Below, one piece after another: positions 45,801 to 58,445 of a stretch of DNA of 64,000 nt. Source of the stretch: Marsupella aquatica. Its lineage: Eukaryota > Marchantiophyta. A program made the translations under genes and the position numbers. Each line of letters begins with the position of its first letter. Within the stretch, counting starts at the first letter, position 1. The notes below the pieces were generated by a model that saw only the letters and a program-made list of their open reading frames with translations, was not told the DNA's origin and ran no database searches. The stretch spans positions 14,322,001 through 14,386,000 of the forward strand of contig OZ316898.1 in assembly GCA_973895155.1 (NCBI GenBank), read 5' to 3'.

Positions 45801-48036
45801 TCGAATCTGAGTAGCTTGCAGCCACAGCTGGAGCTTGAAGCAGCTCTTTGAAGTAGCTTTGCGCCTCCATCCCAATCCAAGTAGCTCGGAGTCCGGTGCT
45901 TGCCTCCTCAAACCTAGTGACTGTCTCTTGATGATTGTATTATTCTGTGGATGAAAACCATGTTTCAAACATGATTGACTCCTCCTCAAACCTCTTGGCT
46001 GTCTCTTGGTGCATGGTTGTATTATTCTGTGGATGAAAACCATGTTTCAAACATGATTGATCGCATTTTCCAAGTATTCTTGAAAAACCCAGAGTCATCT
46101 GGAATTGAGTCCAAGAGAGTGTTGCATCATGGATTTAAAGGATCCCTTTGTCTTCAACAACTTGTCTTGCAACTTCTTGTTTGCGGTTCCCTTGACTTTG
46201 AGGCCAAATTGATTGATTAGAGAGTGATGCCAAGCTAGGTGAACTCACATCTGATAAAACTTGATGCTTTCACCCTACTTTTTGTATTCTGTGATCTTTG
46301 TATATGCTCGTGTATATGAAATCTGACCACTCGGCATACAAGCACCATAATATTTGTTTAGGGTGTAGGGTTTGTAATTAGCAGATAAATAAAGGATTCC
46401 GCATTGATTACATTCTTGAAGGTCCTATGTACCCAAACTTCCATAGCTCGCCAATGCAAAAACTAATACATGGCTAAGTCATAGGATTTTGGCAACTCTG
46501 CAATAATAGAGTGAAGTTGAACACAATTAATGCCCTCAATAGGTTATTAATTTAATTTTATGTTATTGTACAATATCCGGAAGTTAGAAGCTCCATTTTG
46601 AGCCCCAGCCCTATCAGGTCCCAATTGGTAGTTTTGACAGCATACTGTAACTCTGGGCACAATAGAAATGATGTAGGCATAACACTTAGCTAAAATTTAT
46701 GAAATAAATAGCTCTTCCTTTTTTGTCTTTTTATTCCTCCCCTTAAAATACCCTTAAACCTCCATCCTACCCACCCTAAAAGGTTGAAATTAATTAACTA
46801 ATTAATGCAGAGAATACAATTTCTCAACTATTTTTAAAAAAAATTACCCTTTTTTTCCCTCCCCTTAAGGTAACCTTTTAAAATACTCCATCCCGTCCAA
46901 AGAATACAATTAAATGTCTATTTTTTTGTCTTTTTATTCCTCCCCTCATTTAAGATACCCTTAATCCTCTATAGCCCACCCTCAAACAAAGAAAATAATC
47001 TACAAGCAAGCATCTATGTGTTCCATATATGTCCATCCTTTCTCCTATTAAAAGAGATCATCCATGTGTTCCATGTCCATCCTTTCTCCTAAACAAATAT
47101 ACAGGATGAAGAAGAAATAGAAACACAAAAAGTCCTCTCCCTTTTGTTCTTCCCCTCTTACTTAGCCCCTTCACAAGAGTAGTCCTTCTTAGAGGTGAAG
47201 AATAAAATTTGCTAATTTCTTAACAATTATCCCTCCCCTCCTTTTTGATTCCTCCCTTCTTATCTAATTAGCCCCTTCAAAAGAGTTGTCCCTCTTTCAG
47301 GTGACCCATTTCACCCAAAGGAAAAGACATAAAAAAGAATGAAATTAAAACAAGGATAAAACAAAGACATAGAATGCTCACACACAAAAAGGTCCCTTAA
47401 AACGAGTCACCCTCTTATTCAGACCCTTGGAAAGAGTCTTTCAAGGTGATTCATTTCACCCAAAGGAAAATGGAAAACAAAAAATTGGGCAAAAAACAGA
47501 AAACAAAGACATTGAAAGTTGGAGAGAATAAAGACTGATCTTGGGGGCAGCATGTGTCAGTCCTGGGGGCATGTGTCATTCAGTACTGTACACTATCATC
47601 AATGGATGTAGTGTTGCAAATCCCCCTTCTTTAGTACTATATACTTCAGATATTTACCTAAAACGAACTAACAGTGTTGGAGAGGGTATATTGTATTTTG
47701 AAAAATAGTAGGAGCAGAATCTTATGCGCAAAAAGAAAAAAAATTGACTCATTTTAGGGCCCTGCTACAAAGCTGAACTAAAAGTTGAGCCAAAACCTGT
47801 CACATTCACCAGTAGGAAGTCATATTTATCTTACCTTATGTGGGACTTTTACCTAGCTTGATAAAAACCCAGTTAAAATGACAATATATTTCCACAACCA
47901 CAACATGACGGTAGTGACCACCCAGCCACAATAACAAGAGTGGATGGAATGATACACAAGACAAAACTGTCACGTCCTCTTGTAGGAAATCAAATTTATC
48001 CTACTTCATGTAGAGCTTTTACCTTTGATGTTGGTG
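42867..48036. other. Intergenic stretch
   Basis: No gene was recognised. Contains an 80-bp tandem duplication at 45903-46060 and low-complexity pyrimidine-rich DNA at 46700-47500, with repeated CTTTTTATTCCTCCCCT-like and TTCCATGTCCATCCTTTCTC motifs. Open frames near 45155-45635 are GC-rich but show no domain. Confidence 0.4.
45903..46060 (+). repeat. Tandem duplication, about 80 bp
   Basis: CCTCCTCAAACCT..CTGTCTCTTG and TATTATTCTGTGGATGAAAA occur twice at a spacing of 78-82 bp, with a small indel between copies. Confidence 0.85.
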
Positions 48037-48044
48037 TTATCAAC

Positions 48045-48287
48045 CTGGGGGGGTCACTTCCATGGAAGTGGCATATCATGTGCGACGAAGTATAGGGCCA
48101 TTTAAATGGTTTTGGCGGAAGACTTATTAAGTCTTCTATGGAAATATAGGGTTGTTCAATTGCAAAATGCATACGTGTCATCACATGATTGGTGTCGTAC
48201 AACTTTCTAGAAAGTGACTTAGGGGGGTCATAAATGACCCAAACCGTCGCACGTGATGTATGATCCTTCATATAGTGACCCCCCGAG
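48045..48287 (+). mobile_element. Small TIR element (MITE-like), copy 3, 243 bp
   Basis: The ends are CTGGGGGGGTCACTTCCATG and (reversed) CTCGGGGGGTCACTATATGA. It is flanked by perfect 8-bp repeats TTATCAAC (48037-48044 and 48288-48295). The interior is more diverged from copies 1 and 2 but keeps ATCATGTGCGACGAAGTATA and CCGTCGCACGTGATG. Confidence 0.9.
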
Positions 48288-48295
48288 TTATCAAC

Positions 48296-51200
48296 TAGAT
48301 AGAGGAATTGTATTCCAACCTGGTGATAAGCAGGGTTTGCCATCTCTCCTGTGTTCATATGATTGGGAGTTTGTAGACTTACCTAAACCCATAAATCTTT
48401 AACCAGAGCATCAATTTTGGGCTAACAAACAATGTCAATGAGTTCTAAATGGGTAATGATACTACGGGACATGGATGCATGCACTCTGTTTGCAAAATGA
48501 AACTGCACCGCAAAAGAAATCAAAATCTAGACTTAGAGAAATATAATTATTATCATTAGTTTTGTCTCACCAGAATATTTCTTACTTCTTAAAATCCTAC
48601 ATTTCCAGTGGTGAATATTTCATACCATTTAATGTGGGAATGTGTTTTGCCCCACTTTAATGTTAGCATGCTAGGGAAAGGGTCCCTAAGTGGGTGTTTT
48701 ACCAACACGAGAGTGTCTCCATTTTTACTTGTGAATATAACTGTGCAATATAGAATGTTCATCCTGGAATATGCTTTACTTTAATTTTATCTGATAGTGA
48801 TGTGTAAGTGGATAGAATTAGAGAGTAAAACTAGCTAGAATACATATTAAATGTAAATGGGATAAAACAATATAAGTAAAGTACATGCAAATAAAAGTAC
48901 ATGCAAATAAAAGCACATAGTGACCAATGAAAAGTACAATTAAATTTTATGACACAAAGATGCTACGAGTTGTGCACTTACTTCAATGTGCCTTATTAAT
49001 GACACTCATTTCGATAAAAACCATAAACTTAGGAAAGAAAGCCATAAGGGGAACTTAAGACAGGATGTGTTGACGTTACTTAGAATTATTCCTCTCACTC
49101 ATGAGAATACCTAAATGTGGTAGAAAATAAAGCCCTTGGTTTCTCTCTAGGAGATAACAAAAGTTCAAGATTAAGGGGGCTGCCCAGATAATTCAAAATA
49201 CTATAGGATACCAGATTTTAAAGTGGTCCAAAAATTAATTAAAAGTCTCTATGATACAAAAGAAGCCCCTTGTTAGGGTACATTCAAATAAAAATACATG
49301 ACACAAAAATATGAAGACAAAACATGAAAGTTGGATTCACCATATAGCAGCTTCATAAACTAGTCAATTCTCCATTTTTACTTGTGAATATAACTGTGCA
49401 ATTATGCATCAGATATTGGGCTTAAAAGTTCACCTTGTCTCCACGGCCTTTCAATTTGTGTCCCAATGACTTCCTTGCTTTGAAGAGACAACGTTGCATC
49501 AGTGATATATAGGATGCCTCAACAATTTAGTAAGATGTCTCCAGAGTCCAATACTTTGCTCACCTGTGCATCTTAATTGGATCATATTGTCATTTTCTTT
49601 GCAAAGCAGACCCATTGGGCTCGTCTCATCATAGGTTGTGCGCTATGATGAGAAGTAATCACAAACTAACATTGATGAATTACTAGCTTGAATGATTAAT
49701 AGAGTGGCTCCTTAGCAGACTTTCTGACCTTAATCTCAAGCCACTTCTGATCGAACTTTGTCATAGGGCTTGGGGACAGATGCAGCTGTAACGAGAGCTG
49801 TGCTCCCAGAGACTAGTGTTAACTTCGATTATTTGGCGGTGATACATACATTTTGAGGAAAGAGTCTTCTCAGTTCTAGAGACTGTTATCTCCTAGCTCG
49901 TCCCGGTTTGGACCCATGATGCAGGCTGGTGCAGAGTCACATTTTTTCTAGGGCTCAAATGAAATCTTAAATCCAGTGTATTCAACTCCAGTGCATGTGT
50001 CACCCTTCTTCTTGAATGCCCTCTTTTCTCTCTTCCCTCTCTCTTCTCTGGGACTTTAAGTTCATGTGAGAGCAGTGGTCCAGGTAGCGTTCGAAGTATT
50101 TCTCCCGTCGAGATCAATTTTCATTTCGTGAGATCGATATGCTTTCCAAAGGCATTCCTCCCTTTGATCCATTTTTGCCTCCATCTAGGACCGGACGAGA
50201 GCTGTTTGACCTAAGTTTCGATCACCCTCACCCTAGATAGCTTCATCTAGATGTCTCTGTGTCCTGATGTAGCTTAGGGTTACCAATTTGCTCCCTTAAC
50301 GGAAGGCAGAACCAAGCTTGCAACTAAGCAACATTTTATGTGCCTAAAAATCCTGAGTCTCTTTGCTTTGCAAAACGTACAGCAACTCTCTTCTGCAAGA
50401 ACAACCATATATAGACTCAAGAATTGTCAGTTCTTGGCTTGCCTCTGCAATGCTTTCAGAGACTCGATCATGGAGCTCACCGTACGTTGCCACCACCACC
50501 CAGCGGAGCGCGGTTGCTTGGCAGCGTCCGCTTGCCTCCAAGTCTCCTCGAGAAAGTTGTAGACAGTTCGAAATCTTCCCGTTCTCATTAAACTCATCAG
50601 ACACTGGAAAATCTCTCTGGCAACGAATCAGCTCGGGGGAAATCTTGCCTACCTGCAAACATGTCTCGGGGTATTTGTGATCGATGTCCTACAATTTCGA
50701 GGTGGCTTTACGAGGTGGTTTTGTACGATCTGAAAATCGATGGAAACAGGTTATTTGTATAGACAGTATTGAATGACTATTCTTTCTGATCAGGTTAATT
50801 AATTTATTTCAAATTCTCAAATATTCTTTGGTCTCAAATGTTCTAGCTAGGGTTACAATTTGATATATACTGGTTCCTAGCTAGAGGTCCAACTATGGAA
50901 TATATAGTCCAATATATTAAACTAGCTTGACTATTGATTTTTCTGGTGAAGATGCTGCCAGTTCTATAAAGTTGAAATCTCTCGAACCATTCAGTCACTT
51001 GTTTTGTGGGGAGGGTGACAAATTTGTCCTATGATAGTTTATGTGAGGTAAGCTCTAGCTATTGGTTCATAGACTTTGTTGTTCTGTTAATTAAACGTTG
51101 TCTGCACCTAGAGTTTTTAGGATATTGAGAACTAACACAATTGGAATGACTTAACTCGATCATTGCTTTGCATCCATCTCTGAGCCTGTTTTGGCAAGAA

Positions 51201-54200
51201 TGGACAGCATTCTGACATATAGGGCTGGGGCCATGGGTTTAAGAACGAGACTTTGAGAGGTCCTGTCAATTCTACGAAAGTAGTCTTAAGGTGAGCTTAC
51301 GGAGGTAAAGATAGCCAATTTTGTGTGCACTGTGATCCAAATACTAAAGGGCGTTATCGACTAAGGCTTCTTGAACTGCCATTTTTAAAAGTTTTTTCTA
51401 ATGAATGCATCCGAATATCATGATTTCGATCAATTTGTAATTTACCAGTAGCAGCTACCATGATGGTAATTATAACCAATGGGGTGCCGGGAAGGTGTGT
51501 TCTGACAAGACTGGGCGTACAGCTCGCCAATATTTGGAGAATAGAGTGCAGTCCCCCAATAACCTGCAGCTAGATTTGCCAATACGCAAAAATGTTTACT
51601 ATGGTATCATTTTTTACATTTCATTGTGAGTCGCCCCAACGAACAAGCAGACATATTACCACTAATTCCAATGCTCCGCATTCCACTACCATACGTGGGA
51701 TAGAGAGTGTGATGGCTCACAAACGGACATCACTACAGATATATCTCGTCAGTAACGCCTCGTAGCTTCGTTCTGCAGCCTCAGTGCCAACCAATTCCGA
51801 TTCCTTCAAGACAATCATTACCACCACAGATAAGGCAAAGCCTACTTTGGCTGGAATTCGGAACAGAAAGGTAAGTCCTGTTGGAGACCAGAACTTTGCT
51901 ATAGCGCGTTTTGAATTGTAGTACAGACATCAGGATATATATAGATCAAGCACATTTAATTGTCTTACCAAATTTGTTGAAACTAAGACATCACTGATGA
52001 TTATGCTCTTGCAATTAATGCAGAAAACCCACTAAGGCGTTGCCAAAGGAGCATGCCACCAGCCAAAGAATTTATTACTTTAGTGATAAAGCTAGTGGAG
52101 GCGAGTACAGCTACAAGCTTCTTTGACTATCAAAACAGTTCTCCAAATAGCCTATGTTCTGACTTCTTCTGATAAAATCACTGCCTGATTGTCAGAGTAT
52201 AGTTATCATGCCACAATTTAGTTTTAATTTTGGATCCTGAAGCAACTATCTTCAGCAAGTATAAAATATTGTACTCGTGGCTTCTAACGTCGTTCTAAAC
52301 TGACGACTACTGTGTGTACTTTGGCTTTGCAGTGATTGCACCATCATTGACAAAGATAAGCAAGAACGAAATTCACACGGGTACAGGACGAAGCTAGGAA
52401 ACTTTAGGGTAACCTGATCGCTCGCCTGATCGTGAGATGATAGGATGCTGGGATGCCCTTTCGAGTCCAATAGCAGTTAGTTGATGGATGTTTTCCAACT
52501 TAAAATTCTTAAGCCCTTGTGTAAGCTACCGTCTAGTACGGATCCTGCATACCTTGTCATTGAGGGGCCATCGTTCCTCTGTGGCATCACGTCTAGCGAC
52601 AAAAGCTAGCCGTTTAGACTGGAACACAACCGAAACAACATCAGTGAGAAAAAACCAGGGATAAAGCAGGCTTGAAGGGCTAGCATTACCACATAGGAGG
52701 GTCCTATGTTCAATTGGTAGCTGGTCCATGTTGTTGAAAGTTTCAACTTCGCAGAGATATACAGCTCCTTTGGAAGAAGGGGGGAAGAAGCTCTACTCTC
52801 ATAATATCGCATATGTGTCCCTTGTGGACTCCCAACCAAAACATGATCCAGCGCTTACGCCTGTCAATCATGCTCAAATGATAGGAGAAATGCATGCAGC
52901 CTGTGCAGTTCACAAAGTTTGATAGATTTCTATGTGAGTAACAACATTTTGCTTGAGGCGATACCCAGGGTTAATAAACCTTCTCACCCTGCAAGATGCC
53001 TAAGGTCCTAGATAAAGGCTCACGGCCACAATGCAGCCCTCGCAGAATTTGCATGTAGATCGAGTTGGAGGGAGGACCACGATTTGTCAGAGCTTACTGT
53101 AGGCTCCCAGGATTCCGCCCTTGTTCAGAACGGTGCTCTAACTGGTATATATGTCTTGAAACCTCTAAAATTTTATGGCTGGCGAGGAGAGGAGAGTTTT
53201 TTCTGCGGGAGATGGAGTGCCTACAGTTTGTCTTTCGTCACACGGCTTCACAAACGGCATTGCACACCATGTAATTTATGCACTTCTTCATATGTGCATC
53301 GTTGCACTATCCAAATTAAGTGCATGGAAAATTGCTTATGCACTTTCTCATATGCCTAGTCAGGTTAGGTCACACGCATCGACTACTCATACCTCAAGCC
53401 CACATACTGCACAATACAATTGGATATTAAGTGTATCAAACTATTTTATCTATGTAATTGTCTGCAACACTAGCAATAAATGTTTCTTATATATATGTCA
53501 GTTGCGGTACTGATATATAAGTGTATGTGTACACTTAGAGACAAAAATTAATGCACTTAAGTATTTGTCTTTTAGTGCTGATACTTGACCTTTAGTGAGA
53601 GTTGGTCTGCACTTATGCAAACTGCATTTTTTGTTGCAATTATTACAAACTAATTAAATTGTTTTAATAGATGAGGGGACCACACGGCAGGCCTGCACTA
53701 ATCATGGTAGAATATACTTTGTGTTTCTATGAGTCCAATGACAGATTTGTCTTCCCAAGTAAACACTCCAAGCTTATTTACAAAATGGCCAAACAAAACA
53801 GTTCCAATGAAAGCAGACTCACACCAATTCAAAAAAAGAGTGGAAAGGTAACATCAAAAATTTAGCAAGAGTAAACTGAAGAAGAAAAATTGGGGAAAAT
53901 GTCCAACACTGCCATAGTTTGAAAAGCTAATATAATGGTCACTGACATAGATGCAATAGTGTGATAGCTAATTCGACCTACTGCACTCCAAATTCACGGT
54001 GATGAGGGTGGAATTGAGCACGGATACAGAAGGAATGGATTTCATGGATTGAGGGAATTCTTTGGAGCCAAAGGGCTCAAGTCATTTTCAGGCTCTGAGT
54101 TAAATGCTGCTGTGAGCATCTTAGTATGGCTTGAGCTAGCTATGCCCAGACCAAGCTGCCTCGGTTGATGACAGGTTTTGCACAGTTTCTTTTGGCTATG

Positions 54201-54540
54201 GGCCGCATGCTAGATTGTCAGCCTGGTCTATAAACCCTGATAGTGGGCAAATGGAAATGCAGTACTTGTAGCAACACCTGGAACACCTCACAAGCCCTCA
54301 GGCACAAGCCTGACCACAACCATGTTGGAACTATGACCTTAAATCACTTAAACCACAGCTACCTGGATAAAGGCTCATTTGCTCACTATGAATGGACTTG
54401 GGTTTCATTTTTTAAAGTGAGTACACTTTTCACCAGGGGGTTGGAATGAGCGGTACGTGGCCGGGCAGGAATGGGCCTTTTCATACTGGAAAGTGTCAAT
54501 GGTTCAAAGGCCGGGGAAATTATTGTTATTACTAACTAGC
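48296..54540. other. Intergenic stretch with unassigned possible exons
   Basis: A minus-strand open block at about 50664-50455 lies between a TTTGCAG acceptor and a GTGAGC donor (PELIRCQRDFPVSDEFNENG and onward), and another possible block at 52252-52470. I could not link them or recognise a family. A 32-bp sequence (TCCATTTTTACTTGTGAATA and onward) occurs at about 48718 and again at about 49370. Nothing else was identified. Confidence 0.35.
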
Positions 54541-54554
54541 TCAATACCCGTGAG

Positions 54555-55400
54555 TTGCACAAAAAATGTGGTGAAGAAAAAAGATTTTGTGTCGCCAAAG
54601 ATGTCATTGCAATAAATATGTTGTGGCGCCCAAGATGTCGTTAAGAAAAGAGATGTTGTGGCGCCCAAGATGTTGTGTCGCCCAAGATTTTGCTAAGAAA
54701 AAAAGTGTCATGGCGCCAAAGGTGCGGTTAAGTGAAAAGAATGATGTTGTGTTTCCCAAGATGTTATTTGAAAGATGTCGTTAAGAAAAAAGAAATCATT
54801 TCGCTAAAGATGTTGTGTCGCCCAAGATGTCCTCAAGTGAAACGTTGTCCTCAAGTAAATAGATGTCGTATTGCCAATGATGTTGTTATACCAAACATGT
54901 TGTTAAGTAAAAAATGGTCAATACATAAAGTGTCGTTAGTCAATTGAAAGATGTTGACTCAGAAGTAATAGATGTTGTTAAGTACATCTTGGGCCCGATA
55001 CATGCATGTTGCACCAAAGATATTGAGGTGACTGAGAAAAGATGCCGAGGAGAGAGAAGATGTCAAGGGTGATATATAGAAAGATGTCGCACGTGATGAG
55101 ATAAAGATGACAAGGTGAGAAAAAGATAAGAGATATGTTGAGGTGAGAAAAGATCTTGAAGTGAAAAAAAGATCTCAAGGTGAAGAAAAGATGTCAGGAT
55201 GAGAAAAAGATCTTGAAATGAGAAAAAAAATGTCATAGTGAAGTAAAGATACCAACATGGAAAATAGATAACAAAATGAGAAAAAGATGTCAAGGCTGGG
55301 GTCAAAGCAAGGAAAAAATGTTGAGGAGAGATATATGTGTAACTTAGATTAGAAAAATATGTGAAAGTGAGAAAATATGTCAAGGCAAGACAAAATTAAT
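54555..55400 (+). repeat. Purine-rich degenerate tandem array
   Basis: The left half (to about 54980) repeats a unit like GTTAAGAAAAAAGATGTTGT followed by GTCGCCCAAGATGT. The right half repeats GAGAAAAAGATGTCAAGGTG-like units of about 15-20 bp. The strand is strongly purine-biased throughout. Open frames on either strand come from the simple repeat and are not taken as genes. Confidence 0.8.
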
Positions 55401-57860
55401 AATAATAAACTTTGTGATGTAGTTGTTAAAGGCATGTTACATGTGATCCTGGCCATACAATAGTTGCGGTTGTGTTATTTAATCCATGCGTTGCATATAG
55501 AAAATAATTTGAGACGCAAAATAACGGCCACCGCATCATAAAGTCCAAGCATAATTGAGTGGCAGAGAAACATGTGTTTTTTTTTGTTTTTAGAGAAAGA
55601 AATATTTGTTTTATTTTTACATTTAAAATTGTTTCAAATTTTCCAAGTTTTTAGAATTAGTTATATATTAATATATTTTAATTGGTTTTTAATTAGCTTT
55701 CTCATTGTGGCAGGTATGGGAAGGCTAAAGGGCAGCTTTTAGAAGGGTGTATGGATAGATTTGATGGTCTGGAAAAATTAATGTTTTCATGAATGGTCAA
55801 GATTGATTCTCACTTTCTTTTGTTCCTAAAAGTATTTATAGGTTTGTAAAGGGACACTATACTTATTATATGAACTTAAGCTAGCATCCGTCCTATCGAT
55901 TATTTCCTGAATAACAGTTTGATATTGATTTCTCGCTTCTGGGACTTTGCCCAGTCGTGACAAAAACCTATAGAGCAAAGTTCCCTATCTGCCAACAAAC
56001 ACTCCAATCCCAGAATCGGCAAGAATTTTACATATTTACATTCCTTTTACAACTCACGGACAAGTCTCTTAGAATGCACGTCACATGACAAGCAATGGAT
56101 TTCTTTCCCTTTGCGACAACGGACAAGTATTCTCTGTGTATAGTAAACTTAAATCACGTGTCTACCTTTTCCAAAATGGACAATTTTATAACCAATTGTA
56201 AAACAGAGTAGAGATCTGGACAAACCACTTGTCTACATGTTCAAAAAAGACAATTTCACAACTCACTGTCCAGCAGAAAAAGAAAAGACATCTTCGTAGC
56301 CTACTGCAAACGTGGTCCAGAAATCCATAACCAATTGGCTCCACTTTAACGAATTCCATTACCCACTGCCTCCACTCTCAAAATGTTCCCGAGTACAACG
56401 GCTACCAGAAATAGAAAGCCAAAAAATACAAAGCAAGAATCTAAACAGTCTCCACTCCCCACAATGTTAGCACGCGTAACTTGCAGCCTACACAAAACAA
56501 CAATCTAGTTAATGGTTTAGTGTCGGTCGACTCCTTTCACACCATTCATGACACTACTCAAGGCCATAGTCTTCTTGACACTCAAAAATCAAGTCTGGGA
56601 ATGGATGACTCCTTTCACACCATTCATGACACTACTCAAGGCCATAGTCTTCTTGACACTCGAAAATCAAGTCTGGGAACACACCGTGAGAGGATTATCA
56701 CGTACACCAAACATGTTCACGGTACAAGCTTTTTGTTGAAATTCTTGTACGACCAATACCATGCTCTTTGACATCTCTTTCCAGCATCGAGACTGTCATG
56801 ATCCCGTGACCAAATCCTCTTTCACCGTTGATTTTACCACGTGAGGGAATTCTACTTCCTGTCTTGTTTTGATTCGGAAACCACGTCTCCAACAATTCTC
56901 AAAGTGGTGGCAAGGCAAGGCTATAAAGAAAGGACGGCAAAAGTCGTGTTTCCAAGAAGCTCTACTTTCTGCCTCTTTATTTTCGCAAATTGTACCGATA
57001 AAATCTCAATTTCGATGGCTTCAACCGATTTGTTTTTAAATTACAAAATTTTTCATCAGGGAGATGAACTACTGCGATATTTGACAGCAGACATTTCCTC
57101 TAGAGATTGTAGATTTCCAAGGTCATGGAGCACACAAACTGTGCCCAAGACGAGTTCGGACAGTATCACCCTTTCCCAAGACTTGGCCAAGAATCGGATC
57201 GTTTCCTGAACAAGTGAAGATGCTGAGCTAGGAAATTTCAACGAGGTTCGATACTGTAGTCCGAATTGACAATTGCAAGCACAGGACTAAAAGGAAGGTG
57301 CCGAAAGCACCACAACTTTAGACATTACCGAGAATCAACCCAAACCGAGTTGGACTTCCTTCCAGGATCAAATTCGCCAGCATTCAGTCTTCAAGCGATG
57401 AGAACATTTTTGGATATGAAAACTGTAGCAGACGGTGTCATCCTCCTCATGTCACGGGCGTTACAACGGTTCTCGCTGATTCTAAACAGCCTGAATTTGA
57501 TTACCAACCAGTCAAGAACGTCCTCCGCCATTGTCATGCTGATTTGCCCCCTAATTCATCGCCACAACGAGAACAACTTGTTAGTGGGAAAGAAATGATC
57601 CCATCGATTTCCGTTCAATGGATTTTGATGAGGGACGGACATAATGCGCGATCTTGCCAGTAGGCTGTCCGACTAATCTGGCAACCCCGAATAACGTAGC
57701 AGCACACCTCGTCCAATACTGCACGAGACGCCCATGCGGTCATCCGTCGGAAGGAACCGCAAGTGCCACACCAGTCATCTTAAATGGTCTCCCCGATCAG
57801 CTTCGAGAGCCGAACCACAGGAGCTGTAGTAACACAGAATACGTCCAAGCGGAATTGAAA
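55401..57860. other. Intergenic stretch
   Basis: Contains the 78-bp tandem duplication at 56529-56679. Open frames at 56481-56771, 56841-57209 and 57266-57598 have no recognisable content. Confidence 0.35.
56529..56679 (+). repeat. Near-perfect 78-bp tandem duplication
   Basis: Units start GACTCCTTTCACACCATTCA at 56529 and 56607 and are almost identical, so the event is recent. Seventy-eight is a multiple of three, so an open frame spanning it (56481-56771) stays open with a duplicated 26-residue segment. There is no other sign that the frame is a gene. Confidence 0.9.
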
Positions 57861-58445
57861 CTATGAAGGGTACCATCTCCGCAGGTACAAGCGATTCGGT
57901 TGGCTATTTTTCTTTTCTGGTGCTGGTAAATCTGCCGCTTCCGCTACTTTCTTGTCAGCCACGGCGACGGTTTCAATGGAGCCAGAGCTTTTCTTCCGTC
58001 CCCCAATCTGGCGTCCTCTGCTCAAGTAAGGATTTCTCAAAGGTGCAGATTCGCTGGGAATATCGCGGGGCAGGGGGCCCGATCCAGGGAGGAGAGTTTG
58101 TCGAAGGGCTGATGGTGTGGCATCAGAGGCACTCAGTGTGGGCATCTTGTGCCACGTCTGAAGATAAGGACTCTTTCCCATTTCGGAAAGAGATGAAGAC
58201 GCAATCTGGAAATGAATCCCCGACAGAAAATCGAACAACTGCGGACGTCTTTGAAAAGCTGGCTCCAAATTTCTCCTTATACCCTGTAACCAGAAGAGCC
58301 AGCGAAAAAGTAGTTCAAGTGTTGATACGGAAAGTGTTTGACCAACAAAACGTAAGCGATCTAGAGAGGTTTGTAAATAGAGCCTACTAAAGCGCCACGC
58401 ACATGATGTCTCGAAGCTTTCTAATGAAGAATCATTACTAACCAT
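57861..58445. other. Overlapping open frames on both strands, function unknown
   Basis: A minus frame (58445-57861) and a plus frame (57863-58390) overlap almost completely. The lower part of the minus frame is rich in Ser, Ala, Pro and Arg (RGRQIGGRKKSSGS), a composition seen in organelle-targeting or first exons. No splice-linked neighbour or domain was found. At most one can be real; I cannot say which. Confidence 0.25.

Noticed and set aside
54555-55400. CRISPR-like array
   Set aside because: The units are degenerate with no unique spacers of constant length, and the window is a plant-type nuclear sequence.
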